Source: Adiantum capillus-veneris
Lineage: Eukaryota; Streptophyta; Polypodiopsida; Polypodiales; Pteridaceae
Direction: 5' to 3'
Assembly: GCA_014529385.2 (NCBI GenBank)
Contig: CM043963.1
Location: 95,060,412 to 95,124,411, forward strand
Length of the DNA: 64,000 nucleotides
How positions within the stretch are numbered: the first letter of the stretch is position 1; each line of letters starts with the position of its first letter. The notes under the pieces are model-generated. The model ran no database searches, had not been told where the DNA came from, and worked only from the letters and a program-made list of their open reading frames with translations. This document shows, piece by piece, positions 12,553-24,848 of the stretch. The translations under genes and the position numbers were made by a program.

Positions 12553-14553
12553 TGGAGAGGGGGAATAGGGAACACACCCAGCACACAAAATATCTACCTC
12601 TCTATAGCCCAGGATTCCACAGCACCTCTCAAATAACACCTTCAAATTGGCTAATTTGCACTAACAACTCCACTTAACATACAAAACAACTATCTCACAC
12701 CTTGCAAAAAAACACCTCACGGCACAAATGCATCCACACTACTCAACTCACCCTTTTCGACTCACAAAAACACTCTTAATCTGCCCTCTTGGTAGCACCT
12801 TTCGAGCTGCAGGCAAACCCTCTGCAAGCAATGGCCAATACACGAAGAGCGAGAAAAAGGGAGGGAAATGGGGAGAAGCAACACAAGAGATTGGGGCAAA
12901 TAAGTGGTATTATTGCATTGGGAGTAGTACAATCAAGTATGCAGCTTCAATGCCAAGCTTAGCAACACACAAGCTTCAAGCTTCCACTCACACACTCATG
13001 CAGAAAAATCCCTCAAATTTTCGCATTTACAACCTTTTATAGGGGTCCTTCTAGGAGGTCCAAAAAAGAAAAAAGGAAGAGTTTCTCCTCCCATGGCCTT
13101 CATTTAGAGCTTCTTTAAAAAAGTTGTTTGCATTGCCAACACTTGGCATAGTTCATTTTTTTGAAAGAATTACATGGTGTGCATATTGGTCCTTTGTCCC
13201 TTCCATTTGGCTGCGCGAAGTTCCCCTTGGGCTTTTGAGTGTCCTTGGCCTTGCCCTTGTTGGCTCATCCTCTTTGCAACGAGACCCCTCCCATGTTGAG
13301 ACAATAGCAATGTCGCTATTGGGCGGGGGGGGGGTACACTCCTATCGTCAAAAAACTTTGACCCTTAGCGGGCGTGAGCACACTCCCTTATGGGATGCCA
13401 CATCATCATCGACATTCCACACCACGCGGGCAACTACGGGCGCACCACCTCCTTGCACCGCCAACACACGCCAAAATCGCCGCCCAATCGCCACACAGCG
13501 CCGCGCGCAGCGCCCGGCAGGGCTACCTACACGCACGCCATCGCCATGGGAGGAGAGCTCCCTTCTCTCTCCCCTCTTGTGATACCAAAAGGCCTCACGG
13601 CCTAGACCATATACCACGGCTCCCCTCCCAGTCCCTTGCGCATGTGGGATAACCACCGGCCACGTGGTAGCTCCTTAATGACTTGCACCCCCAAGGGCCA
13701 TTAACCCCTTCAAAACAACTTAGAAAAAAACTGTTTTTTGTCCTCTTTCCCCAGCTCCCATTCTCTGCTCCAAGGTTGGACCACCAAGCTTTAAAGCCCG
13801 ATCGCGAACTCACTTGCCTGACTCTGGATTCACCTTTCCTTGCCGCCCTTCACAATTTTTGGAGCCCCCAAACCGAGGCCGTAGAAAACCTAAAAAACCA
13901 TTTGCAAATACTTCACTCTTAACTGCTCACGCTTGGCCATACCATAACTCTGTGCTCGAGGCTCAGAATCACGTGCCGTGACTTTGTGCTAACTTCATGT
14001 TGTGTATACTATCATCGGGAACTTTGGCGAGGCCCAAAAAATGCCAGATGGCACATCCTTTAATGCAACCAAGTGGGCTCAGACCCGGCCCCCAAAAAAA
14101 CTTGAATTGATCATCTCTTGCAAACCATAGCCTTGATTTGCAATCCAAAAAGACAGGCAGGATCCATGAATTGAGCTCTACACACCTGTACCTCGACTTC
14201 CCTTGGACCATATGTCCCCAACTGCCTTGCCCGGCAAAAATCTGCAAACCACTGAAACTTCAACCTCCAATAAATTGGGCTCCGTAGCTCGGTTTGATGA
14301 GCCGTCTGGACCTGCTCCTTCAGTACTTCAATCTCTTTATTCCTAGACCAAGAAGTTGCACTTTGCATCTCCTTCACCTGCTACCCCAATTATCCCATTA
14401 TGGATCCTTCCTTGGCCGCATCGTGCATACACTTCCGCTGCTACCTGCCATCCCATGATTTTCCTATCTGCTCCAGTCCTTTGCCATGCCTCTGCTTGCG
14501 TGCGTATATCTGCCCATGCCACCTTCTAGATTCGACACACTTTAGCTGCACCA
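12553..14553 (-). repeat. 3' LTR of Y (2001 bp)
   Basis: Direct repeat of 28347-30391 with many substitutions and indels. It carries a GC-rich segment (about 13394-13510) that the other copy lacks. Open frames here are shadows in an LTR. Confidence 0.85.
13033..13043 (-). promoter_or_regulatory. TATA box in Y LTR
   Basis: CCTATAAAAGG on the minus strand, conserved at 28835-28845 in the other LTR. It agrees with the minus-strand orientation of Y. Confidence 0.6.
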
Positions 14554-14570
14554 TCATTGCCCACCCCCAT
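14554..14570 (-). other. Polypurine tract of Y
   Basis: On the minus strand a G-rich purine run (core GGGGGTGGG) directly precedes the LTR start TGGTGCA. Confidence 0.6.
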
Positions 14571-14889
14571 GTTGAGCATTTATGCTCAACCACATAAAAG
14601 ATTTATTATCTTTCTAACTGCAAAACCTGTCACACACTATGAGAAAACTAAAACCATATGTACACTGATTTATTGCATCCTATTGCCAAACCTTCAAGTG
14701 GGTTGCCCCACCACCTGCATCACATAGCTTCCACCTGGATCAAGCACATGCTTTGGTATCTTCCACCAATCTATAATTGTTCACCACAGTACAATACCAC
14801 ATCGCCTAGACCATCATGTGTGTAGACTGCCCATAGTCTACCTTCTGCACTCCATGCATCCCTTTGCAACTTGTCTACTCCATACCAAA

Positions 14890-15891
14890 CTACACCAAGC
14901 ATATCATCATAAAAATAACATGTACGTGACACCAAGCTCCAACACATGACTGACCCTCCCTCCCAACCAAATAAAGTGGAGTCCTTGAGCATAGACCTCT
15001 GCACCTGCCAAACCAGCCTCCATAGAGCTGTACTACCATCTTTTTCATCAAGCATAATTCACATACCTTCACTGGAAGAAAAGCCACTGCTTGATATTCT
15101 CCTTTCTCCACCATTGAACATATCTGCTGCATCAAAATCTCTTCCATCTTTGGCATCACAACCTCCTCTTTGGCCGCACACTCCATTCCAGCATCATCGA
15201 GCCCTTCCTTGTCAACCGGCCCTTCAAGGTCGCTCAGCACCTCCTTCTGTTCAGCTTCAATCTCTTGCTCTTCAATCACCTTTTTATCGCTGCATTATGC
15301 TCCTCCAAGGAAAAGAGACACTCGTTCTCTACTGCATCCACCTTGACTTCCTTCATGGACACGGCCTCTTTATCTCTCTTGGCAAAATTCTGCACATGTT
15401 GGACAACCATGGCACATTCCACCACTACTTTCATCAACACAGCCATTAACATGGCACCACATGCTACCTTTACCTGCATATCATCATCTGTAGGTCTAGA
15501 CCACTCCACTTGGCTTTCATCTTGAGCATCTCGATTTGCTCTGTTCCCTGCTCTCCTTGCACATATGCTATTACCATATCATCAAACATATAAGAGGGCA
15601 TCTTTACCTTTACCAGTTCGGTCATCAGATTCTGTCTCCTCGTCGTGGGATGTGGACTCATCGGCACTATTCTCCTCGCTTGTCTCCCAGCTAATCGAGC
15701 TTGTATCATCATCGGCACCGGCATCATATATCGACTCCATATCAACATCTGCATCCACTTGCTGCTCCACAAACGCTTGACCATCTTCATCGCTTTGTAA
15801 ACTTTCTTCATCGGCTTTTGAACCCTTGGTATCTGCATCTCGATTGCATTCTGTTACCTTTTCATGCAAACTTTCAACAAGAACATGCTTT
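14890..15891 (-). pseudogene. Y gag, 3' part and acidic tail
   Basis: This is the downstream half of the Gag-like frame of Y after the Z insertion. Removing Z and one target-site copy lets the frame run from the part at 27446 straight into this one. The segment 15582-15880 is strongly acidic (EESLQSDEDGQ, then runs of Asp, Glu and Ser) and ends at a stop near 15582. Below that, broken frames encode Met- and Glu-rich segments (MVVQHVQNFAKRDKEAVS and similar) reaching about 14890. No enzymatic motif is seen. Confidence 0.55.
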
Positions 15892-16961
15892 TGTTGAAAG
15901 GACGCCCTTTCAACAACGTTTCCACAAAGATTCCATTAAGATTTCTCAAAGATTCTAAAGATTCCACATGAAGATGGTGATGAAGTAATAAAGATGAAGA
16001 TGGATGCTGCAACATGAAGATACGAGTTCATGGACGTCATCGAATATCCCGTTATTATTATTTTGAGCCATTACGGCCACTTTTGTAATGTTTACGGGAA
16101 CCTCATATTTTAAATCGGCACTTGTATTTTGGCCAAAGATGCTTGTATAATGAGTAAAGCCAACTCAGTTTCTTGTAATTAAGCTCTATAGAAGCCTAGG
16201 GACAATTCAAGTCATTTGGCCGGACATTAGGTTTGAAGGCTTGGTATATAAGCTGAAACCTAAGGCTTTGTAAGAAAGACATTATGTTATCTCAAATAAT
16301 ATACAGTCGTGGGTTCTGCAGCACACAGTAGTGAGCTTCACGCACACACACCATCGCGCACACTAATCACATTGCAGATATGAGAGTAGGAGCGTGTTAG
16401 CATCGAGGAGCTCTCCGCGTCCACGCAAGCAATGCAGCAAGCTGAGGACCACATCGTGAGCCCGCCTGCTAAGAGCTATATTTGGTCGTAAGTACCTCGA
16501 ACGACATCCGATCTGAATGATCAAGTAGTCGTTAGAATCAGGGCGAGAAGCTCTTCGTGTTGATGTCTTTGTAGATCAGTTTTAGACACTTGGAAATTAC
16601 TATTTTGAGTCTCTCACGATAGCGATTAGAGGTCTTATAGTTATGGTTTTTAGGGTTTAGGTGTTTGGCCATATAAGATATGTCCTTGTGAGTCTTACCC
16701 TCCGATTTCGAGTCATTTCGATATGATTTGAGACTGTTTCGAGCTTGTAGTGTTTCGTAGAATGCGTTGTCTGTTTCTTTGCTTTATGGTAGTGTTGTGG
16801 TAGGATTAGTGACTGTAGAGTGTTGTTCGTGTCTAGCTCAGGGTTGACAACCCAGAGATTGCCTCCATACCCTAGTCGGGTTAGCTACGTCCTCGGATTG
16901 ACAGTTTGTTGGTCTGTGTTCTCGCTGTGCTCCATCGTCCGTCGCGGCGTACCCGCTAACA
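15892..16961 (+). repeat. 5' LTR of Z
   Basis: TG..CA ends. A TATA box (TATATAAG, 16245-16252) sits about 350 bp in. It matches 26376-27445 over its full length. Confidence 0.95.
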
Positions 16962-16962
16962 T

Positions 16963-16980
16963 TGGCGCTGTTGCCGGGGA
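16963..16980 (+). other. Primer binding site of Z (tRNA-Asp type)
   Basis: TGGCGCTGTTGCCGGGGA, one base after the LTR. It is one change from the tRNA-Asp-complementary site known in plant Tat/Athila-type gypsy elements. Confidence 0.85.
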
Positions 16981-17559
16981 TGAAGTGCCTAAACTAGCGT
17001 ACACCTCATCACTCGTGTTTGATGGTATAGCGTTTCTCTAGAGTTTTCTAGAGTGTTGTCACCATTTGCCTTCTTAGTGGTAAGTCAGAGAGCAGATCTC
17101 TTGACTGAGGGATAGCCAGGGAGCCTGCGTCTCGCCGAGGTGGTCCACCGTGAGGTTGAGGTATGGTTATATTATTTTGTTGTGTGTTTAGATTAGGTTT
17201 TATGGTTTGTGTGTTTCATAGTGACTTATGGTTGTGAAGAACTTGAAAGAGAAAAAAAAAACGCAAAGAAAAACGCAAAAGGTAAGCCGGAGGCTGTTTG
17301 CTTGCCAGAAAGCAAAAACAACCATTCAACCATCCAAAGTAGGACTTTAGGTAGTGTAGGACATCTGATGTTGATCTAGAGCAATTTTGACATGAAAATG
17401 TGCTTGAAAACACAAAAGGTGGAATTGTGTTGATTATGGTAAAAGTGCTCTAAAATGGTTGTTTGAAAGCCGATTTGAGTGCTTGTTTTTGCATTGGAGA
17501 CCTTAAGGTAGGGGGAAAACACAAATTTGGTCCAATCCACACAAAAAAAAAAAACTCTA

Positions 17560-19360
17560 AAAATTCCAAAAAAAATAATCTGAAACCAAATCTGCAATTT
17601 TCAAAAAAAAAGTTTGACCTCAAGACCTTATTTTGCATATGCTTGTATGTGAAATTTCAAAGAATTTGCATCAGTGCTTGTGCATCTAAGTGGGAATTTG
17701 CTTTTTCTGAGTGTAAGGAAGTGAACTGTGAAATGCTTGAATCCAAAGGAAAAGAAGTCAAAATTGAATGAAACTTTCGGGATAGGCTTCTAAGGGAATT
17801 GGGAACCAAACTGTCCAAAAGCAGAGAAAAAAATCACTTCCCAGTGGCTCTCTGCTCAGTCTATCACGATAGACTGATGAATTGGAGATAGACTCACAAT
17901 CAGGCAAAACCCCTCATACCACAGGTAAAACACATCAATACAAGGCTGCTCCCAAAAATTGAGTGTACTTGGACACCTGCTTGACCACTAAACCTCAAGT
18001 CTGGTGTTTAGAGTCAGACTTCAAAGACAAATTGGGTAAAGGGACTTGACCAAAATTCCAAACCTTGTGAAACTTGGTATACATGATCTACAAAGGGTAG
18101 GGAACACATCTGTGAAGACAAAATTTGAAAAAGTGTCATTTTGGCATACTTGGTGAGCCTATCGCGATAGACTAAGAACCCAGTGATAGAAACTAAATTT
18201 TTCAAAAACCTGTGTGGCATAGCTTGGAAAGGTGCTATCAAGGACACATAAAAATTTTGAAGTCATTTGGACATCAGAATGTGGGTCTAAGACCATTTGA
18301 GAGGATTCAGCTTGTAGAAAACACCAGATCTGGTCTAACTGACAAAGTAAAAGTCCAAAACAAGTGAAAATTGGTAGGAGGACTAAGGAGAGGTATTGGA
18401 ACACAGTGGTATAGTCAAAGTTCAAGTTTGACCTATAAAAGGGGTACTTGCTGAGTCTATTGCGATAGACTCAAAGCAGGGCCAAAGAAATTGAGATTTT
18501 CAAAACCCTGTGGAGCATAGCTTGTTTAGCCTCTTAGGAGGTTACACACAAAATTTGGTGGATTTTGGACATTGGGAAGTCATCCTAAGTCTATATTCTA
18601 GTGATCAGATAGACTCAGAATTCTAGAGTTGGAGGTAGAGACCTAAGAAAAACTCCAAAACAAGTGGAAATTGGTGAGCAAGGTGTAAAGAGCATAGGGA
18701 ACACAGTGGTGAAGAGAAATCTGGAAAATTTTCAGAATTGAAGAATCTGCTGAGTCTATTGCGATAGACTAGGGTTTTTTCACAAAAATTGAAAATTTTG
18801 AAAACTGACCTTAGAGCCTTGTTCTACATGTTGTTGTGAGCCTATGGTTAAATTTTGAGTAAATTTGGAGTATTGTAAGTGCATCTAAGTGGATTACTTC
18901 ACAAGATCAGAAAAGAAACTATTGTTTGATGCAAGTTACAAAAAGAAAGTATTCCAAATTGGTTGAAACTTGGTGAGTAGTATCTCAAGAGAAGGGGGAA
19001 CTCAAATCTGTAAAAACAGTTGAAAAACTGTATCCCAGTAACACTCTGGTGAGTCTATCGTGATAGACTCAAAAATTCACTTTAGAAAAATTAAAATTCA
19101 AATCTGACTTCATATTTGGGTTCAGAAGGCCCATTATACCCTGTACACAAAGTTTGAGTGCATTTGGACATCTGCAAGGGGCACTTGGTGAGCCTATTGC
19201 GATAGACAAGTCAGGAAATTTTTTTGAGAATTTTTTGAAACCAAGTATACCACTGGGTTTATCATTGCCTAAGGAGTGCAAACTGACCACTTGCAAAAAC
19301 ATCAGATAGAGTAACTTTCCAAATTACATCTCATTGTTTTGGTCATAACTTTCACATACG
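17560..19360 (+). repeat. ~299-bp tandem repeats in the Z leader
   Basis: Diverged tandem units each carry a short palindrome of the type GAGTCTATCGCGATAGACTC at 17858, 18157, 18453, 18752 and 19051, spaced 296-299 bp. A sixth lies at 19192 and a degenerate one at about 18588. A second landmark, GGGAACACAGTGGTGAAG or similar, recurs in step near 17797, 18098, 18397, 18697 and 18994. A related sequence occurs in the 3' LTR near 27093. No reading frame is conserved among units. Confidence 0.85.
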
Positions 19361-19644
19361 GACTTCGATTCCAAAACTTTTTTTATCAAAACGTAGCTTG
19401 AGAGCAGCACTACAGATCTTAGAGTAAATTGACCAAAATGGTTTCCAACAGCATGCATTTAGGTCAATTTTGAAAAAACGTTGTTTAAGGCCTCAAAATG
19501 CATCCGGAAGTCAGGGGTGTCTAAAACCGACAATTTGAGAGCTCATGGTTTTGGACATAGTTTTGGATTTTCCCTGGCCAAAACACTTGAACACACTGAG
19601 AGAGGTATTACTACAACAAGCTAGAGCTATTAAGCCTAGAAGTC

Positions 19645-20679
19645 ATGTCTACATCAGCTTATACAAGCACATGCATTGTAGGGATAGATGAGCACCCGCC
19701 CAGAATAGATCTTCCAAACCTACAATACATAAAGACCAATTTTGTGGAGAGAGTTTGGATGTATAACCATGAAAGTGAAGGAATATATAGGTATATTAAT
19801 GGAAATCAATTCAACCTTTACAGTTGCTTAGAGCCTTACCTAGATGAGTTGAGAGAGTACAAGCTCTTATATGTCTATACATACGAGGTCGACCAACAAT
19901 GGACATCTTTATTTGTTGACAAGTATGGACGATAATATAGAGCTGTAGAAAGCACAAATCCGCAAACCAAATTAGAGATGAGTGGATATTTGGTCAATGA
20001 AGTACCTCAGATACATCCACCAAACACAGGAACCTCTAAGAGAATTCCAAAGAGGGGACCACCACTTGGATTTCCTCCTAGAGCGATAACGAGAGATGAA
20101 ACGATACCAGAGAGGAGTACGGTTCCATACTTTGCACCCCAAAGTATAAGACCATCTCAGCTAAGAAAATGGGTAAATAGAAAGTACAATGGCATAGGAG
20201 ATCCATACGCCCATGTCTCGGCTTTCAAGCAAGTCCTACGAGCAGAACGAGTAGAGGAATTCCACTCGCAGTATGAGGGTTTTGGACTTACATTGGAGGA
20301 CAATGCACAAGCATGGTTTCAACTATTGAACCGGAGAGAGTTCACAACCATTGAGAAAATGTTGGATGAATTTGTTCAAGAATTCACCAAGAGGGGCATA
20401 AAACATAACACCCTTCCTAAGATTCAGGAATTTAAACAAGGCGAAACAGAAACATTGCGACATGCAATACTGCGTTTTAAGCAATATGTTGCTAGATGTC
20501 CTACCCAAGAGTTACCCACGCCAGAACGTCAGATCCTATGCATCATCAGAGGGCTTAGGAATGAGAATCTCCAAAAGGACCTATACGTGAAAAGATACCA
20601 AACCTTGGAAGATGTGACCAAAGCGGCAATTGACCTAGTGACAATTGCAAATTCTTTGAAGATGGTTAGAAGAAGATGA
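19645..20679 (+). pseudogene. Gag of Z
   Basis: This is the capsid-type structural protein of the element. One frame runs from 19645 to 20679, broken only by a TAA at 19933-19935. The first 96 codons form an N-terminal segment with no recognised domain. The second part (from 19978) has the retrotransposon gag core at about 20170-20600: IGDPYAHVSAFKQVL, DNAQAWFQLL, MLDEFVQEFTKRG and LPTPERQILCIIRGL. The stop at 20679 overlaps the next ATG (20676) by four bases, so the original continuation was probably in frame with the zinc-knuckle segment before a small indel. Confidence 0.85.
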
Positions 20680-22605
20680 ATGATGCGAGTGAGAAAAATA
20701 AAACCGGTGATCTTGAGGATCAAAGAGGGAATCTAGGACAAAACCAAGTAAATGTTGAGGAGCAAATCATAGAGAATGTGATGCAACGCATCAACCACTC
20801 TGACAGAGTACCAACCTATAGAGTTCCTCAACAACGAAGGTGCATGATATGTGGAGGGGACCATCCGATGCAACATTGTCCTGACTATAGACCTAAGACT
20901 CCACCAGGGTTTGAGCATGTTATGTCTGAACCTCCTAGATATCATCTGTAGTAGCGGAACAAGTGTTCTTAAGTGAAAGACCCATAGCTGCTAGAAATGC
21001 ATATGTGAATCATGAGCTTCAAATACAAGGATAGGTGGTAGATCAGAGGCCACTTCAAGGTCAATATCAAGTATTGACACAACAACCAATACGTCCATGT
21101 GACAGATGTGGTAGTAGTGATCACTTGATTAAGGATTGTCCACACCATGATATCATGATAAATGTATATTCTAATGAGTGTGCAGTCACACATATGATTT
21201 TGGATTGTCCTAAGAATCCAAGAAAGAAAGGTAAAATGCAAACACATGTTACCTTTCCTTCTACCAGCAAATCAGAGAAAGAACGAGCCGCAGCAAAAGG
21301 AGAGACGACAACAACAACAAAGCAAGAAACAATTGCAAAAGAACAGGTGCTTAAAGAACAAGAAGATGAAAGTAAGCAAGTTGCTCGAGTAAACGTTGTC
21401 ACAAGAGCACAAGAAAAAGTGCAAGAGCAGAAGCCTACAAATGGAGAGACTAGTAAGAGTTCCAAAAGCCGTAGAAACTCTAGATGAGCAAGAAGGACTA
21501 GAATGAAAGCGAGACTAGAAAGGGAGAAAGGAGAAGAAAAGGCTGTTACAGCTGAGTTGGAAACAACTCAAGAGCAACAGACACAGCAAAGGGAAGCTGA
21601 AACCCTTAAACCAGCTAAAGCACCCAAGAGTGCTAGTTCAGGAGGATCTGTCCTAGTGGACAAAGTGAATGAGCCTTTACACGCGATTTTACAGGCTTAT
21701 GAGGCTAGATTGGCAAATAGACATACCTTAGAACAAAGATGGATGACTTATCCTTATCTTGAACTAGAGAAGAAGAGGCTAGAAATGTGTAAGCAGCTCA
21801 TTGAAACTGCTTAAGAATTGCTAGAACCACCTCCACCAGAATTGAAGGATAGGATAGTCACCCCAGTGCACAAAGATGAGAGCATTAAAGTAGACGAATT
21901 GCCTAGAGAAGAGGTAGATCATAGGGAAGAACGACTGCCAAGGTCGCAAGACTCAAGGGTAGTCCAAAATACAACAGATGAATCAATGAGGGATTTCCCA
22001 CCCTATGTTCCTATAGTTGAGGAGCAGTGGCCAGAGGAGTTATGGAAGGCTGTCCGAGATGCCCAAAAATGAGAAGAGGATGCTGGACCAGCACCATTTC
22101 TTGAAATCACATTAGATAGACCACAAATGAGTGTTGATGTGAGGTCATATCATGGTGACGTAGGATTGATAGCCTCTGAAGACAGTAGACCTGCATCGTT
22201 AAGAACTTTGCCACAGTACATGGGAGATTTTGAGGCAAATTTTGAGATTGTGAGAGTTCCATCACAGAGGCTAGGAGGGACAAAAGAATTGGACACAAAA
22301 AATTTGACTGACTTGATATCCACGCCAGTGAAGTGCACAATTACGTGGCAGAACTTTTGAAAATCAGCCCAAGTATGTGGGCGGATATAGGAAAATGCTT
22401 GGAAAAGATTGGGATCAAAAGCCCGTTAAGGTTCCTAGAAAAAGAGCTAGATGAGATCGAGAAGCCTAGATCAAATGTAAGACAGGTACCTCTAAACAAA
22501 GTAGCAGAGTACTGTGAAGGAGAAGATGGTAATGCCACTTTTCCTGTCGAGTACAATGGATTGAAACAAAAGATATACTTGACAGCGGAGGAGGAATTGC
22601 CATAA
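20676..22605 (+). pseudogene. Zinc-knuckle and linker part of Z Gag-Pro
   Basis: This continues the Gag-Pro polyprotein. A first nucleic-acid-binding knuckle reads CMICGGDHPMQHC (near 20840, CX2CX3HX4C). A second reads CDRCGSSDHLIKDC (near 21095, classic CX2CX4HX4C). A long low-complexity Lys/Glu/Gln-rich linker follows, then a conserved-looking segment (MWADIGKCLEKIGIKSPLRF, near 22375) leading into the protease. Stops at 20951, 21487, 21814, 22072 and 22360 and several frame changes show decay. The frame from 21035 to 22072 is shared apart from single stops. Confidence 0.75.
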
Positions 22606-24368
22606 CAACAAAACGAATATAGGAGAAATGGGGTAGGCCCGCCTTTAGAACAACCAGAATAAAATTAAAGTTAGGAGATGGGCATGTGGAAAGACCCATG
22701 GGATTGCTGGAAGCAATAGTGGTGTCTTCTTGTGGTATAGAGTATGCACATACTTTTGCCATAGTTGACTTTGGCAAGAAAAATAACTATGAAATCATCC
22801 TTGGAAGACCATTCATGAGACAACTCAAGATGGTACAAGATTGGGGTTATGATTATCTATACTTGAGACATGCTGAAACCACAACACGTGTAAATATGAG
22901 AAATCATAGTTACCAAGATGTAACTAGAACGCCCGTGGAAGATTTTGATTCTGCAACACAAAGTGGATCAACAGACCATCCGTGGATGGGCAAACAGAAA
23001 GAAATCTGGATGTGCGGAGCATCGGAGTGTAGTGACTTTGGGAGAAATGAGAATGCCTTAGAGAGGGTCTTAGAAGATGATGCTTACATAAGAGAACCTT
23101 TTCCGGAAGAGGCGTTAGAACCGCTAGAGTGGACTCAAATATTGGCTACTTTGGATGTCTGTGTTAATGAGACCACACCAACAAAATTTTGCGATGAGAA
23201 TGGGTATGACATAGTCCCCTACTACATGCTAAGGGTTATGTGTGAGACAAATGAAGAATCTGAGTATGATGAACTCAAAGTCAAGACAAATGACTCTATG
23301 GGTGATCCTACTTGTGATTCATATAATGAAGGGTTAGATAGGCAAGAAGTGAATACCTCGATGATGTCTACAATATCATTGGGTGGTATTGATACACTTG
23401 CTACAACGGAGGGAGGTATGAAAGCTATCCAAAGTGCTAGATGCAAATCACCACCACATGATGCATCTCTCACCACTGGAACCTCAGACAACAAGGAGTC
23501 CAGGCCAAAGATTGCTCAAGTCACTCAAGAGAACACAGGAAATCTAGTACCAAAGAAGATCAACTTTTTGCTAAGAGCACAAAACGGATTCAAGATGAAT
23601 TTTATGGCAGAAATTGATACAAATTTCATGACTAATGTCATGTTATATGGAATGTGGTTACTTCTAGGTAAGCCAAAGCTTTATGATATTCAGATAAAGG
23701 TAAATCTCTCACTTGAAGTGGATGCTATAAGTATGGGGATTGCAGAAGCTACTCTCCAACTACACTCAGAGAATGTCAAAGAAAAATTCTTGGTGGTAGA
23801 TTCTCGAAAAATGGGAACACACTTGATTTTTTCCAAGCCATGGGCACAAGTCTGTGAAGACGAGCCTGAATCTTCAACAATGGTCATCACGACAAGCTCA
23901 ACAGAGGTCAAGCCTACAACAGTTCAAAGATTCTTGGTTATTGAAAAAGAAAAAGCTAAAGTAAGCCCACAGTCTCTAGCCCAGCGAATGCAAGTGCAAG
24001 ACAAAGCCTCTACATCAAAAGCCAAACCATCAACAAAACAATGGAAACCCAAGCAAAAAGTCTATCAACCGAAGTTTCCATCGCCCGAAAGTCTCCAAAG
24101 GAAGTCAAAACAGGTCAACCAAGTGCTAGTATCCAAAGCACAGATTAAAGTTAATGATCCAATTTGGATACAATCACAGGAACAACCTCAACAAGCAAAG
24201 GTAACAGGATGGATCACATCAAGCGAGTCAATTATTGCACAAGGCTACAAGAAAGGAAATTCAGATGTTTGGGTCAACAAGCCCAAGATAACAGCCTGGC
24301 GATATCCATCCCATGACAACCACTCAGTTAGGAATCAACAAAGCCGTCAACGTCAATCACATAACTAA
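22581..24368 (+). pseudogene. Retropepsin and second retropepsin-like domain of Z
   Basis: This is the aspartic protease that would cut the element's polyprotein. The catalytic triplet DSG is at 22581-22589, followed by a TAG at 22619-22621 and then an open frame of 560 codons from 22686 with the flap and C-terminal lobe (FAIVDFGKKNNYEIILGRPF). About 270 codons later a second fold-like unit has MAEIDTNFMTNVMLYGMW near 23605 (DTN where DTG is expected), then VVDSRKMGTHLIFSKPWAQ, matching the order Asp triplet to Leu-Gly-Arg-Pro in retropepsins. The end of the frame is Lys/Gln-rich with copies of a W..QGY/F..GN..W motif. No RT follows. Confidence 0.75.
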
Positions 24369-24443
24369 ACCAAGAGAAAGGACAGGTACAAAAAGCAAAA
24401 GAGAAGGTCTTCCACTAGACAAATCATATGACAAGTCTGGGTA

Positions 24444-24848
24444 ATGAAATCAGAATTCTACCAGACTACCCAACAAAGTCAAGTGAAGATCACCTCCAAG
24501 CAAGTCCAAAGATTCATTCCAGTCGAGTTACTTGAAGCACAAGGATTCTATGAGGGTAATTTTCAAATATGGTTACCTAAGGTAGTAGCTTATCAAGGAA
24601 TCACCCAAGAACAGCAAGAAACATCAAGAAATCAAGAGCAGCCACCCGCTACACCCAAGAGTACTACAACCTATAGATGGATCCCTCGTCAATTACTACA
24701 AGAGCAAGGCTTTTACAAAAGTAACAGCCATATTTGGAAATTAAAGACAAGGTACCATCAAGTCAAAGAAGAAACAAGGCAAGTGGAAAAGGACACCACA
24801 CCATGCCCAAGAACAATGTGGGTTCCAAAATCTGCGATTGAGGCTTAA
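24444..24848 (+). CDS. Repeat-motif C-terminal part of Z polyprotein
   Basis: A 134-codon frame in the same phase as the preceding one, separated by a single break. It contains repeats of one motif: RFIPVELLEAQGFYEGNFQI, RWIPRQLLQEQGFYKSNSHI and a partial MWVPKSAIEA. A further copy upstream (GWITSSESIIAQGYKKGNSD, near 24205) ends the previous frame. The motif is an aromatic-Pro start, a small helix, QGF/YY.(G/S)N and a final Trp-Lys. Function unknown. It may be a tandem binding module carried by this element family. Confidence 0.55.
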   Translation: MKSEFYQTTQQSQVKITSKQVQRFIPVELLEAQGFYEGNFQIWLPKVVAYQGITQEQQETSRNQEQPPATPKSTTTYRWIPRQLLQEQGFYKSNSHIWKLKTRYHQVKEETRQVEKDTTPCPRTMWVPKSAIEA

